Source: Nocardia terpenica
GTDB lineage: Bacteria; Actinomycetota; Actinomycetes; Mycobacteriales; Mycobacteriaceae
Assembly: GCF_013186535.1 (NCBI RefSeq)
Contig: NZ_JABMCZ010000003.1
Location: forward strand, 744,001-808,000
Direction of reading: 5' to 3'
Length of the DNA stretch: 64,000 nt
Made by a program: the position numbers and the translations under genes. Each line of letters begins with the position of its first letter. The stretch's first letter is position 1. A model generated the notes under the pieces. It did not search any database. It was not told where the DNA came from and saw nothing but the letters and a program-made list of their open reading frames with translations. Of the stretch, positions 41,466-49,883 are shown piece by piece.

Positions 41466-41480
41466 CACTAACGGTTAGTG
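41466..41480. promoter_or_regulatory. TetR-type operator CACTAAC-G-GTTAGTG
   Basis: A perfect 15-bp palindrome in the 70-bp divergent gap between the MDR oxidoreductase and TetR genes, 15 bp from the oxidoreductase start. Confidence 0.65.
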
Positions 41481-41521
41481 TTTTGGAACAACTACGTTTT
41501 CGTGACTGATAGCATCAGAGG

Positions 41522-42163
41522 ATGACCGCGCCGACCGGACGCCGCGAACGCAAAAAGGCGGCCACCCGCCAAAAAATCGCCGACACCGCCCTGCGACTGT
41601 TCCTCGATCGCGGCTACGACGCGGTCGGCATCCGCGATGTCGCCGCCGAGGCCGACGTCGCCGTCACCACGCTGTTCTCCCACTTCGCCGCCAAGGAGGC
41701 CCTGGTCTTCGAACAGGACCAGAATTTCGAACACCGCCTCACCCGGGCGGTCGCCGACCGCGCACCGAACGAGCCGCTCATCCCCGCGCTCCGCCGCGAA
41801 ATCCACGCCATGGTCCGCCACTGCACCGCCGACGCCGCCGCCCCGATCTGGCACATGATCGACAACTCGCCCGCCCTCCGCCAATACGAGGAGTCGATGC
41901 GGCTACGCCACGCCGAATCCCTGGCCGCGGCCATCGCCACCGACCTCGACCTGCCGCAGCCCACCGTGGCCTGCCGCACGATCGCAAGGTTCGCGATCGA
42001 CGCCTTTACGCTGGCCCGCGAGGCGGCCGACCCGCAGGCCGCGGTGGACGAGATCTTCCGAATGATCGAGGCGGCTTGGGAATCAGTCTCGTGTCCAGTC
42101 GAGTGGGGACAGGGCGGCGAGAGTCGAGTCGTGGTGGGCGAATTCGGACAGCCGGGTGCGTAA
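41522..42163 (+). CDS. TetR-family regulator
   Basis: 213 residues; HTH AVGIRDVAAEADVAVTTLFSHFAAK, ligand domain with TADAAAPIWHMIDNSPALRQYE. Likely regulator of the divergent MDR oxidoreductase through the 15-bp dyad. Its last 27 codons overlap the convergent SnoaL-like gene; that tail (WGQGGESRVVVGEF) is outside the family core. Confidence 0.8.
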   Translation: MTAPTGRRERKKAATRQKIADTALRLFLDRGYDAVGIRDVAAEADVAVTTLFSHFAAKEALVFEQDQNFEHRLTRAVADRAPNEPLIPALRREIHAMVRHCTADAAAPIWHMIDNSPALRQYEESMRLRHAESLAAAIATDLDLPQPTVACRTIARFAIDAFTLAREAADPQAAVDEIFRMIEAAWESVSCPVEWGQGGESRVVVGEFGQPGA

Positions 42164-42511
42164 AGTGTTGTGGAAGTAGGCGATCAGGCCGTCGACGAGG
42201 ACCATGGTCTGCACGGCGGGTGTCACGCCCGCTCGCGGACCGTCCGGCACCGACAATTCCGAGACGGTATTGAGCACGACCACGCCATTGCCCAGATCCT
42301 CGCGGTGTTCGATGCGCCCGCGGAATCGACTACCGCGGTAGATGCTGTCGAACAGCTTCTGGTGTTCGCTCGCGATCACCGCCCGCCCCCGCTGTATCCT
42401 GCCCAGCACGTCGATGAAGACCGCCTCCTCGGCGAACAACGCGGCATAGGAGGCACTGTCACCGGCGTCCCAGCTGTTTTGTATCGCCCGCAGGATCTCA
42501 TCCGCGTCCAT
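42083..42511 (-). CDS. SnoaL/NTF2-fold protein (SgcJ/EcaC-like)
   Basis: 142 residues. MDADEILRAIQNSWDAGD, YAALFAEEAVFIDVLG, GRAVIASEHQKLFDSIYRGS and TMVLVDGLIAYFHNTLRTR follow the SgcJ/EcaC subgroup of NTF2-like proteins, small-ligand binders or enzymes of unknown reaction. It overlaps the convergent TetR gene by 81 bp. Confidence 0.75.
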   Translation of the reverse strand: MDADEILRAIQNSWDAGDSASYAALFAEEAVFIDVLGRIQRGRAVIASEHQKLFDSIYRGSRFRGRIEHREDLGNGVVVLNTVSELSVPDGPRAGVTPAVQTMVLVDGLIAYFHNTLRTRLSEFAHHDSTLAALSPLDWTRD

Positions 42512-42653
42512 CCCCGATCACCTTCCCTTGCATCGTCTTTCGCCGACTATCCAAGGATGGAACCCGAACAGGTGTTGAGGTCCAGTGCGTGTGAACGAGA
42601 CCACAGCGCCGACAGACCTGGCGCGGCATTACAGCGGTTCTCGATCGAATTCG

Positions 42654-43268
42654 TCAGTCGGCCAGTTGGTCGAGGTGGGCCTGGAGAACCTTGAGGCACT
42701 CCCCGGGGTCGATCAGGTCCGGGTGCAGGATCGCGTTCAGGCTGAGTCCGTCCAGCAGTGAGGTCAGGCGTTCGGTCTCGGTGTCGAGATCGAGCCGGGG
42801 TGCGGCCGATTCGGTGATGCGCACCAGGATTCGCCTGACGAGGGTTCTGGTGCCGACCGCGGCTTGGTGGGCGAGGTCGCCGCCGATCGCGGGGTTGGTC
42901 CGGGCCGCCGTGATGAAGTCGATGAAGACCGCGGCCTCGGCCCGGCGGGTCTCATCGAGCGGGAGCAATTCGGCGAGCAGGTCCGCGGCCAGATGCCGTA
43001 ACCGTGCCGGACCGAAGGCGCTGGGATCTCCCGCCTCGTCGATCCGGCGCTGCAGCCGCTCGTCGACCCGATCCAGCATGGTCTGCATCGCGAAACGCAT
43101 GAGCTCCCGCTGGTCGGCGAAGTAGTGCCGCACGGATCCGATATTGAGCCCGGCTTCGTCGGCCACGGCACGCAGCGATGCGCGGTGCAGGCCATCGCGG
43201 ACGGCCACTCGAAACAGGGCATCGACCACCTCCCGACGCCGAGAGTCCCGGTCCACCAACTTGGGCAT
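42654..43268 (-). CDS. TetR-family regulator
   Basis: 204 residues; the HTH is ASLRAVADEAGLNIGSVRHYFADQ. Start ATG 43268 (MPKLVDRDSRR) is preferred; the longer frame starts inside the promoter. Two dyads with half-site TATCAC at 43278-43293 and 43301-43320 lie directly upstream, so it should repress itself and the divergent small membrane protein/glycosyltransferase pair. Confidence 0.8.
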   Translation of the reverse strand: MPKLVDRDSRRREVVDALFRVAVRDGLHRASLRAVADEAGLNIGSVRHYFADQRELMRFAMQTMLDRVDERLQRRIDEAGDPSAFGPARLRHLAADLLAELLPLDETRRAEAAVFIDFITAARTNPAIGGDLAHQAAVGTRTLVRRILVRITESAAPRLDLDTETERLTSLLDGLSLNAILHPDLIDPGECLKVLQAHLDQLAD

Positions 43269-43277
43269 GCCCCTTTG

Positions 43278-43320
43278 TATCACAGGTGTGATACTTTGTT
43301 TTTATCACTGCTGTGATAAA
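43278..43320. promoter_or_regulatory. Two TetR operators in the divergent promoter
   Basis: TATCACAGGTGTGATA (43278-43293) and TTTATCACTGCTGTGATAAA (43301-43320) share the half-sites TATCAC/GTGATA, with centres about 25 bp apart. They fill most of the 74-bp gap between the TetR and membrane protein genes. Confidence 0.7.
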
Positions 43321-43342
43321 AACCGTTCGAAGGAGATGTTCG

Positions 43343-43609
43343 ATGCTCACCCTGCTGCTGATCAGGTTCGCCGTGGTCGCGGGTGCTCTCGTGGTGGTCG
43401 GTCTGGGTGTCTTTGCCGTCGCCGTGCGCCTGAAGCGCCGGGGCGGGATGGACCAGGTCCGCCGGTCCGTCGAGCCGCTGACCCGTGCTGCCGCAAGGCA
43501 TGTGGCCGATCCCGCAGCCCCCGGTACCTCCCGCAGCGAGCTGGCGGGCACAGTGGCCAGAGCGGCGGCCCGCTATCTCGACGATCGGCGCGGGGGCAAC
43601 CGTCGATGA
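43343..43609 (+). CDS. Small single-pass membrane protein
   Basis: 88 residues: one transmembrane helix (LLLIRFAVVAGALVVVGLGVFAVAV) then a basic cytoplasmic tail. AAGGAG is 7 nt before ATG 43343. It precedes the membrane glycosyltransferase by about 20 bp and may act with it. No family recognised. Confidence 0.6.
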   Translation: MLTLLLIRFAVVAGALVVVGLGVFAVAVRLKRRGGMDQVRRSVEPLTRAAARHVADPAAPGTSRSELAGTVARAAARYLDDRRGGNRR

Positions 43610-43631
43610 CGCTCCCTTGGCATTCGCTACT

Positions 43632-45386
43632 GTGAAATGTCGTGCGGCCGAGCACACCACCACACTGGCGCTGTGGGCCATTGCGGCAGTCGCCGCCGTG
43701 ACCTACTGCTGGGGGATCGGCGCGGTGGAGCCGGAGATCTTCTATGCGGCCGCCGCTCGGTCGATGTCGACCAGCTGGCACAACTTCGTCTTCGCGGCCT
43801 TCGATCCCGAGGGGACCGTCAGCGTCGACAAGCTGCCCGGCGCCTTCTGGATACAGGCTGCCTCGGTACGGATCTTCGGTCCGCACGTCTGGGCTGTGAT
43901 GCTGCCGCAGGCGATCGAGGGTGTGCTGACAATCCTGGTGCTGCACCGGGCAATTCGCCGGATCGCGGGACCCGTCGCGGGTCTGGTGGCGGCCGCGGCC
44001 ATGGCATGCACGCCGGTCACGGTCGCGCTGAATCGCGGAAACATCTCCGACACGCTGCTGATTCTGCTGCTGGTGCTCGCCGCCGACACGATGACGACGG
44101 CAATACTCGCCAACCGGCCGAGATGGTTGTTACCGACCGGCCTGCTCGTCGGTCTTGCGTTCCAGGCCAAGATGATTCAGGCCTGGTTGATACTTCCGGT
44201 GTTCCTGCTCGCGTGGCTCGTCGGCACCCCCGCGGGTCGGTGGCGGCAGCGGATGGGGTGGGCGGCGGCAATGATCGCCGTCGCGGGAGTCGTCTCGTTC
44301 AGCTGGATGACGGTCGTATCGCTCATCCCCGCCGATCGACGGCCCTATGTCGATGCCAGCCAACACAATTCGCTGTTCGAGCAGGTATTCGTCTACAATC
44401 TTCCGGGTCGGCACACGACCGCGGAGCCGTTGGTCCTCGGTCCGGCGAACCGGTTCGATCATCTTCTCGGCGGTGCGGGCGGGCGCTCGATCGGCTGGCT
44501 CGTTCCGATCGCGCTGGTTTGCTTGATCGCGTTGACGATTCGCGCCATCCGTCACCGCGGCAGGGCGGACCCGCTGACCGCAGGGTTGGCGCTGTGGGGG
44601 TCATGGCTGGTCGGACATGCCGCGGTATTCCTCGTCGCGGGCACCGTCTATCCGTATTACCTGGCCGTATTGGCCCCGGCCATCGCCGCGGTCCTCGGTG
44701 TCGGGGCAGCGGAGTTCGCCGGACAACTCGGCACGAGCCCCCTGAGGCGCTACGGCCCGGCCGCCGCCATCGCCACCGCCGGGTATGCGTGGTGGCTGTT
44801 CGCCCCGGCGAGTAATGCCGTGCGGTGGGGCGTTCCCGTGCTCGCCGTGGCGATCGCGGTAACGGCCGCCGGACTGCGCGGGATTCGTTGCACGGCAGCG
44901 CTGATCGTCGCGATACTGCTCCCGCCTGCCGCGGCGTCGGTCGCGGTCGTGACCGACGGCGGCGGCGCGTTCGACACCGCATTCCAGCCGGTAGCGGTCA
45001 GCCGGGTGACGCACACCGCCCTGCACGCGGCCCGCGAAGGCGCCGGGACGGTCGTCACCGATCTCGGCGCGGACGACGACCCTGTGCTAGCCGCATACAC
45101 CTCGCTGCTGGCGGCCCCGATGATCTTCGCCACCGGCGCGGAGGTTCGGCCGATCGGCGGATTCCTCGGTGCCGCACCGGTTCCGAGCGTCGAAGGGCTC
45201 GCGCGCATGGTGGCGGACGGACAGCTGCGCCTCGTGCTGCTCGAGTCGGCCTACACCGGCGACGACCGCGCCGAGTGGATCCGCAACCATTGCCGCCGGG
45301 TCGATTCGGGTCCGGACGCTGCGGCCCGGACGCTGAAGGGTTGGGCCGCCGAGGGTATCGACGCCCGCCTCTACGACTGCGGCTGA
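43632..45386 (+). CDS. GT39-type (ArnT/PMT-like) membrane glycosyltransferase
   Basis: About 584 residues with 11-13 transmembrane segments. The N-terminal loop EPEIFYAAAARSMSTSWHNF, FDPEGTVSVDKLPGAFWIQA is the hallmark of the actinobacterial YkcB-like PMT family, which uses polyprenyl-linked sugars to glycosylate surface glycans or proteins. The C-terminal 130 residues form an extracytoplasmic domain (VTDLGADDDPVLAAYTSLL). The start is uncertain: GTG 43632 or TTG 43617. The last 16 bp overlap the MarR gene. Confidence 0.8.
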   Translation: MKCRAAEHTTTLALWAIAAVAAVTYCWGIGAVEPEIFYAAAARSMSTSWHNFVFAAFDPEGTVSVDKLPGAFWIQAASVRIFGPHVWAVMLPQAIEGVLTILVLHRAIRRIAGPVAGLVAAAAMACTPVTVALNRGNISDTLLILLLVLAADTMTTAILANRPRWLLPTGLLVGLAFQAKMIQAWLILPVFLLAWLVGTPAGRWRQRMGWAAAMIAVAGVVSFSWMTVVSLIPADRRPYVDASQHNSLFEQVFVYNLPGRHTTAEPLVLGPANRFDHLLGGAGGRSIGWLVPIALVCLIALTIRAIRHRGRADPLTAGLALWGSWLVGHAAVFLVAGTVYPYYLAVLAPAIAAVLGVGAAEFAGQLGTSPLRRYGPAAAIATAGYAWWLFAPASNAVRWGVPVLAVAIAVTAAGLRGIRCTAALIVAILLPPAAASVAVVTDGGGAFDTAFQPVAVSRVTHTALHAAREGAGTVVTDLGADDDPVLAAYTSLLAAPMIFATGAEVRPIGGFLGAAPVPSVEGLARMVADGQLRLVLLESAYTGDDRAEWIRNHCRRVDSGPDAAARTLKGWAAEGIDARLYDCG

Positions 45387-45826
45387 CCGGTCGCTGCCGA
45401 GGCCGCCGGGCCGCCCGCGACCAGTCGGCGGCACAGTTCGATGAACCGCTCCCGCTCCGTGGCGGTGAGCGGGCTGAAGATCTCCCGCTCGGCGTCGTTC
45501 ATGGCCTGGTCGATGGAACGCTGAAGCCGACGGCCCGAGGCGGTCAGATGCAGTTCGTAGGCGCGGCGGTCGGAAGCGTCGCGGCGGCGTTCGATCAGGC
45601 CCGCACGTTCGAGCGCATCGGCCACGCCGACGATGGTGGTTCGGTCCACCCCGATGCGCTTGCCCAGCTCGCCCTGCGGCAGCGGTCCGCACTCGCCGAG
45701 GCAGTACACGGCCATGCCCTGTTTGAGGTCGGCGCCTATCGCCGCCACCGCCCGCTCGACCCGCGCCCGCACATCGGCGTGCAGGGCGACGACCAACAGC
45801 GGCAGGCGCGACGAGGGAAACGGCAT
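45371..45826 (-). CDS. MarR-family regulator
   Basis: 151 residues. The winged helix LPQGELGKRIGVDRTTIVGVADALERAGLIER and wing DASDRRAYELHLTASG are diagnostic. ATG 45826 is used rather than 46000, since the extension overlaps the divergent hydrolase gene and its own operator. It is expected to repress the divergent hydrolase through the dyad at 45854-45884. Confidence 0.85.
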   Translation of the reverse strand: MPFPSSRLPLLVVALHADVRARVERAVAAIGADLKQGMAVYCLGECGPLPQGELGKRIGVDRTTIVGVADALERAGLIERRRDASDRRAYELHLTASGRRLQRSIDQAMNDAEREIFSPLTATERERFIELCRRLVAGGPAASAATGQPQS

Positions 45827-45853
45827 CCTGACATCATCGCACCCATGCGATAT

Positions 45854-45884
45854 AGTCAGGATATTGATCATCAGTATTCTGACT
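45854..45884. promoter_or_regulatory. MarR-type operator
   Basis: A 31-bp imperfect palindrome with outer arms AGTCAG/CTGACT and inner arms TTGAT/ATCAG around a central C, in the divergent gap between marR and the hydrolase. Confidence 0.55.
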
Positions 45885-45902
45885 AACTGAACGAGCGGTG
45901 CG

Positions 45903-46706
45903 ATGGCCACGAGGGAAATCACCAGGGGCGCAATGGAATTCGACGTCGACGGCGTCGGGCCGGACGCATGCCTGGTCCACCAGTATCGACAAGTCTCCAC
46001 GCGTCAGCCGATCGCCGAGGCACTACTGCCGCGGCTGCGCGTCCACGCGGTCAACCCCGTCGGCTTGGACTCGCCCGACGTGGATCTCGGCATGACCGCA
46101 TTCGCCGACGACCTGGCCGAATTCCACGCGACCGCCGCGCTCCCACCCTGGGTAATGGTCGGCGGCTCCACGGGCGGAATGGTCGCCCTCCTCCACACCC
46201 TGCGCCATCCGCAGCGCGTACGCGGACTCATCCTGGTAGGCACCGCCGCCAGCCACCGATTCACGACGGGAAGCCTCGCAGACCCCGCCCACCCCCGAGC
46301 CGCCGAGGCCGCCGCCGCCCACGCCCTACTCGACGGAGGCCCGGAAGGCGCAGCCGCCTACCGAGCAGCCATGTTCCGACTCAGCGTCGCCGACCCCCAC
46401 CGCTCCACACCCCCACCGGCAGACCGCGACGGCACCACCTCCACCCCCCGATTACAGTCCTTCCTAACCGAACTCGACAGCTTCGACCTCGAACCCCAAC
46501 TCCCCGCGATCAACTGCCCGACACTGATACTGGTCGGCAAACACGACCCCCAATGCCCACTACCCAACAGCGAACGAATCGCAGCAGCGATACCGGGGGC
46601 ACAGCTCGTAGTGTTCGACCGTAGTGGGCATTATCCGTATTTGGAGGAGGCGGAGCTATTTGAACGGGTTGTGGGGGAGTGGGTTGAGGAGCAACTGACG
46701 GGGTAG
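45903..46706 (+). CDS. Alpha/beta-hydrolase
   Basis: 267 residues. Nucleophile elbow GGSTGGM (GxSxG type), acid in LVGKHDPQCP, histidine in DRSGHYPYLEE. It resembles the family of small esterases or lipid hydrolases; substrate unknown. Divergent from the MarR gene and probably its target. Confidence 0.8.
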   Translation: MATREITRGAMEFDVDGVGPDACLVHQYRQVSTRQPIAEALLPRLRVHAVNPVGLDSPDVDLGMTAFADDLAEFHATAALPPWVMVGGSTGGMVALLHTLRHPQRVRGLILVGTAASHRFTTGSLADPAHPRAAEAAAAHALLDGGPEGAAAYRAAMFRLSVADPHRSTPPPADRDGTTSTPRLQSFLTELDSFDLEPQLPAINCPTLILVGKHDPQCPLPNSERIAAAIPGAQLVVFDRSGHYPYLEEAELFERVVGEWVEEQLTG

Positions 46707-47108
46707 CGCAGCAGGGCTCGGTCGGCCGAGTGATGACAGAAATGCCGATACGCGGGCGCGGCCAACGTTGCCAGTGGTCTGTGATTCGGCACGCGCTGAT
46801 CGGCTTCACGGATGGAGAGGTCGTACAGCGCGCTGAGTGACTATGTATCCGAAGCCGAATCGCCAAAAGGTGCCAGCCAGTCAACTCTGATTCGACAGGT
46901 CACACTGCGATGGGACGTACCGCCGCATCCTGAAGCAACCGATCAAGAGCGTCCAGTGAACTTCAGGGCACGGCATCCCTCGATGCCGGGATGATGTTGC
47001 GGTCGATGTCCACGATGTCGGCCCGGATTGTATGGCTCATATGACTGGATTGCCTGGAATGATAATAAATGCGAAGTTGAGGCCAGGGTGCTTCCATAAT
47101 AGGGACTG
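46707..47108. other. 402-bp gap at the left edge of the atypical region
   Basis: No gene recognised. A small hairpin CGGCAT-CCCTCG-ATGCCG lies at 46971-46988. CATAAT (47095-47100) ends 8 nt before ATG 47109 and could be the -10 of a leaderless transcript. Composition changes here from GC-biased to less biased codon use on the right. Confidence 0.35.
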
Positions 47109-48446
47109 ATGGCACCTAATTTCGACGGCGGCAAGCAAGTAGCCTTCTGCTCGCTGAGTTATTCCCCTCCACTTTATGGGATGGACATGAAGTTTCCCAA
47201 CCCTCGCTCGACCGGATCGATCGGTCACTACTTACGGCAATTCAGGTCTCTGAACAGGCTGAGTCGAGTCGAGACGGCTCGACTTCTGGATATCAGTACT
47301 GAATCGGTGCGTCGATACGAAGTTCTCGGCGCTCGTAGCTCGGACCTCATGATACTGCGAATGTATCGCCAATTTCTGTGCCAGGGTGGACTGTGGAACG
47401 AGTTTGCCGAGGCGTGGGGTTACCGCTATCGCATGGCTCCCACTGGTGAGACGACGCCTGATCCGGCTGCTTTCGATTCGATACGAGACTGGCTTCGGGC
47501 AGTTCGCTTGTACCAGGGCATGACGCGACCGCGGTTCGCCACCCATGTGAACCTGTCCTGCGGTCGTGTTTCCTACATGGAAACTCGCCGCATCACCCCA
47601 CCGCCCGTCATAGTTCTTCGCAAAATCCGGGATGCTGTTGACATGCCCAACCGCATACTGACAGAAGCTCTTCGGCGAACGTATGTGCAGTATTACGGGA
47701 CCGAGCCGGTCGACAGCATGGACGAAATTCTCTTTTGGAAGCTGATAGGCACTCCGGCAGGGTCGCGGGCAGAGCGGGATCTACGCAATCAGCTCTTCGA
47801 TCGTCACAAACTAATCGCCGAGAATGTCGCGCGGCGATGGTCTCGAAGCGCAGGGCACCGAGAAGAGCTTGTCCAGCGTTGCAACGAGACGATACTGTTC
47901 GCGATCCTGAACCACGTCCCGACCCATTCGTTCGCCAGATATGCATACGCATCGTGCCGAGGAACTATGTTGCAGGCATATTTTGAGGAAAAATATCCAA
48001 ACCTGGATCGGCAGACCAGATATCACGTCGTGCGGATAGATGCCTACATCCGGAAAGGAGGCATCCACACCGGGCTTGCCAGCTGCACGGAAATATCAGA
48101 GGCGCTGAAGATTCCACCATCCAAAGTCGAGACTCTTGTCCGACTGGCCAACATCCGGACCGTATCGCTCGACCTGCCGATCGGCGACGAGCCCGGGTCG
48201 TATCGACAGGTCGCCGAGCCGACTCCGGCGGGTTTCGCCGACATCGAGCTGAGCGCCTCAATTGCCAAGGCTCTGGTAGACCTACCCTCGCCGGAGACTG
48301 CGCTCCAGGTCATAATGCTCCATCTGGTCGAAGGCATACCCTTGGACCAAGTTGCCGCCCGCGTCAATCTGACGGCAGCCGAAGCGACCAGTCTTGTGGC
48401 ATGTGCGACAAGCCGACTCAGATCGGCCCTCGCCAGCAGCGAATGA
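47109..48446 (+). CDS. XRE-type HTH joined to sigma-70-like regions 2-4
   Basis: 445 residues in one frame. Residues 38-90 (SIGHYLRQFRSLNRLSRVET, ARLLDISTESVRRYE) and 124-180 (DWLRAVRLYQGMTRPRFATH, CGRVSYMETRRITPP) are two XRE-like HTH segments. Residues 221-295 resemble sigma region 2 of the SigB/SigF type (RDLRNQLFDRHKLIAENVA, ELVQRCNETILFAI, SFARYAYASCRGTML). Residues 300-365 resemble region 3 (CTEISEALKIPPSKVE, TVSLDLPIGD). Residues 385-443 resemble region 4 (LVDLPSPETALQVIMLHLVEG, PLDQVAARVNLTAAEA). It may be a sigma factor with its own DNA-binding sensor. Core motifs are diverged, so polymerase binding is unproven. Confidence 0.65.
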   Translation: MAPNFDGGKQVAFCSLSYSPPLYGMDMKFPNPRSTGSIGHYLRQFRSLNRLSRVETARLLDISTESVRRYEVLGARSSDLMILRMYRQFLCQGGLWNEFAEAWGYRYRMAPTGETTPDPAAFDSIRDWLRAVRLYQGMTRPRFATHVNLSCGRVSYMETRRITPPPVIVLRKIRDAVDMPNRILTEALRRTYVQYYGTEPVDSMDEILFWKLIGTPAGSRAERDLRNQLFDRHKLIAENVARRWSRSAGHREELVQRCNETILFAILNHVPTHSFARYAYASCRGTMLQAYFEEKYPNLDRQTRYHVVRIDAYIRKGGIHTGLASCTEISEALKIPPSKVETLVRLANIRTVSLDLPIGDEPGSYRQVAEPTPAGFADIELSASIAKALVDLPSPETALQVIMLHLVEGIPLDQVAARVNLTAAEATSLVACATSRLRSALASSE

Positions 48447-48692
48447 CGGCTGTGGGACCAGACATGCAACACGCCGCCGGGCGAAACAGAAAGCAGCAGG
48501 TCAAGAGATCTGCGGCTGCGCGCTCCTTGTGGAGCTAACGCCCCACAGCCCGAACTCTCTGACAGTGGCAGGTGCTGCTCAACCACGCGCTAGAGCAACT
48601 CTGCGCCGAGACGACCCGAGAGACCAGCGACGAGATCACCGAGACCGAACGGCCGCCCCGTCTCGTAGTCGTCGCGGGCGGGTCTCGGCAGG

Positions 48693-48911
48693 ATGAGACG
48701 GCGACGGCCGAAAGAGGATGTGGGCGCACTCCTGCGCCGAGTGGGGACGAGGGGTTGTACACCGACCGGTGCGGAGCTGGATCGCGTTGTCGGCACCAAC
48801 AACTACGGGCGACGCGTGCTGCGTCAGCGGCGAGAGTTGGGGCGCATCACTCACGCAGAGCTATCACCCCACCGGGAGCGAATCAGAGCCGAACGCTTAC
48901 ACATCGGCTGA
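48693..48911 (+). CDS. Possible 72-residue basic protein
   Basis: A frame ALLRRVGTRGCTPTGAELDR, VVGTNNYGRRVLRQRRELG, RITHAELSPHRERIRAERL with moderately coding-like codons and a weak GGCAGG before ATG 48693. It is rich in Arg with HTH-like spacing. No family recognised. It could be a small regulator encoded ahead of the zinc-finger gene, or chance. The 246 bp before it are empty. Confidence 0.3.
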   Translation: MRRRRPKEDVGALLRRVGTRGCTPTGAELDRVVGTNNYGRRVLRQRRELGRITHAELSPHRERIRAERLHIG

Positions 48912-48931
48912 GCTGTTGGGACGATGAGGCT

Positions 48932-49753
48932 ATGGGTGGCGGAGTTCTCTACGACGGCTGGTGTGGTGAGCCCATCGCGTGGGTGCGGGTTGGCGAGCGT
49001 GTCATCGGGCAGGAATGGACTCGGGACGGCTACGTAGCGATTACCGAGCGTCTGACCCCGGCCGAAGCGGTACGCAAGTACGGTCCAATCACAGAGCTGG
49101 AGCTGGGCCGCAACGGTGGGTTCCGATCGGTCACCTACGGGACCACGAAGTTCATCGACCGGTTCGTCGACCCGCGAGGCACGGGGTTGTATGATGACAC
49201 CGTCGTCGTAATCGACGATCCAGCCAGGAAATACCATGAGTGCCCGGTCTGCGAGGTCCCTCCGGGGACGCAATGCGTGGATACGAAAGGGCAGCCCCGC
49301 GGGAACCATCAGAAACGCTCGCGAGGGCGCACACTCTGGGATATCGAGCGGGCGCAGGAAGCCGACCGTATCGCCCACGAGGAAGCCCGAGCCGCCGAAC
49401 AGCGTAAACGCGAGGTGGATACGCCACCCGTCATCGGTGCAGTCGTGGAGATCAAGCGATGGAAGCCGGTCGAGCCTCCGGCATGGGAGCGGGTCCCAGA
49501 CGTCCCCGACCGCATTACCGTCGAACGGACCTACGCCAACCGAACAATCGAGGGTACTGCCGAGACTGGCGCACATATGTTCCTGGCGCGCAACGAGTTC
49601 ACCGGTGATTGGCACGAAATCTGTGGCCAGCCGACCTCGACCCGCTTGCCATGCAAGAACGGCGGCGCTGGAGTGCAGTGCCGGACTCGGCACAGAGCAG
49701 GACTACATCTACGCGAAGACACCCCATGGGAACCAAACAGCGACTCCGCATAG
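48932..49753 (+). CDS. Protein with phage-type CxxC...CxxxxGxxxxxxH zinc finger
   Basis: 273 residues. The middle part HECPVCEVPPGTQCVDTKGQ followed by PRGNHQKRSR matches the small zinc-binding motif common in actinobacteriophage proteins. After it come an Ala/Arg/Glu helix (AQEADRIAHEEARAAEQRK) and a second Cys cluster (HEICGQPTS, LPCKNGG, QCRTRH). ATG 48932 is the first start compatible with codon use. The function is unknown; context suggests a mobile-element origin. Confidence 0.55.
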   Translation: MGGGVLYDGWCGEPIAWVRVGERVIGQEWTRDGYVAITERLTPAEAVRKYGPITELELGRNGGFRSVTYGTTKFIDRFVDPRGTGLYDDTVVVIDDPARKYHECPVCEVPPGTQCVDTKGQPRGNHQKRSRGRTLWDIERAQEADRIAHEEARAAEQRKREVDTPPVIGAVVEIKRWKPVEPPAWERVPDVPDRITVERTYANRTIEGTAETGAHMFLARNEFTGDWHEICGQPTSTRLPCKNGGAGVQCRTRHRAGLHLREDTPWEPNSDSA

Positions 49754-49883
49754 GACCTTTCGCCGCGGTCATCCGGTCCGTCCGCACCACCCTGCAGGAG
49801 CACAGTACGGACGCATCGACCAACGTCGTCGACGATCGGCCGATCCGCCGACCTCATCGCGGTAGGTGTGCGACGCTTCGGCC

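Noticed and set aside
46707..47108. tRNA gene as an integration site at the left side of the island
   Set aside because: No cloverleaf or T-loop consensus could be found in this stretch or elsewhere in the window.
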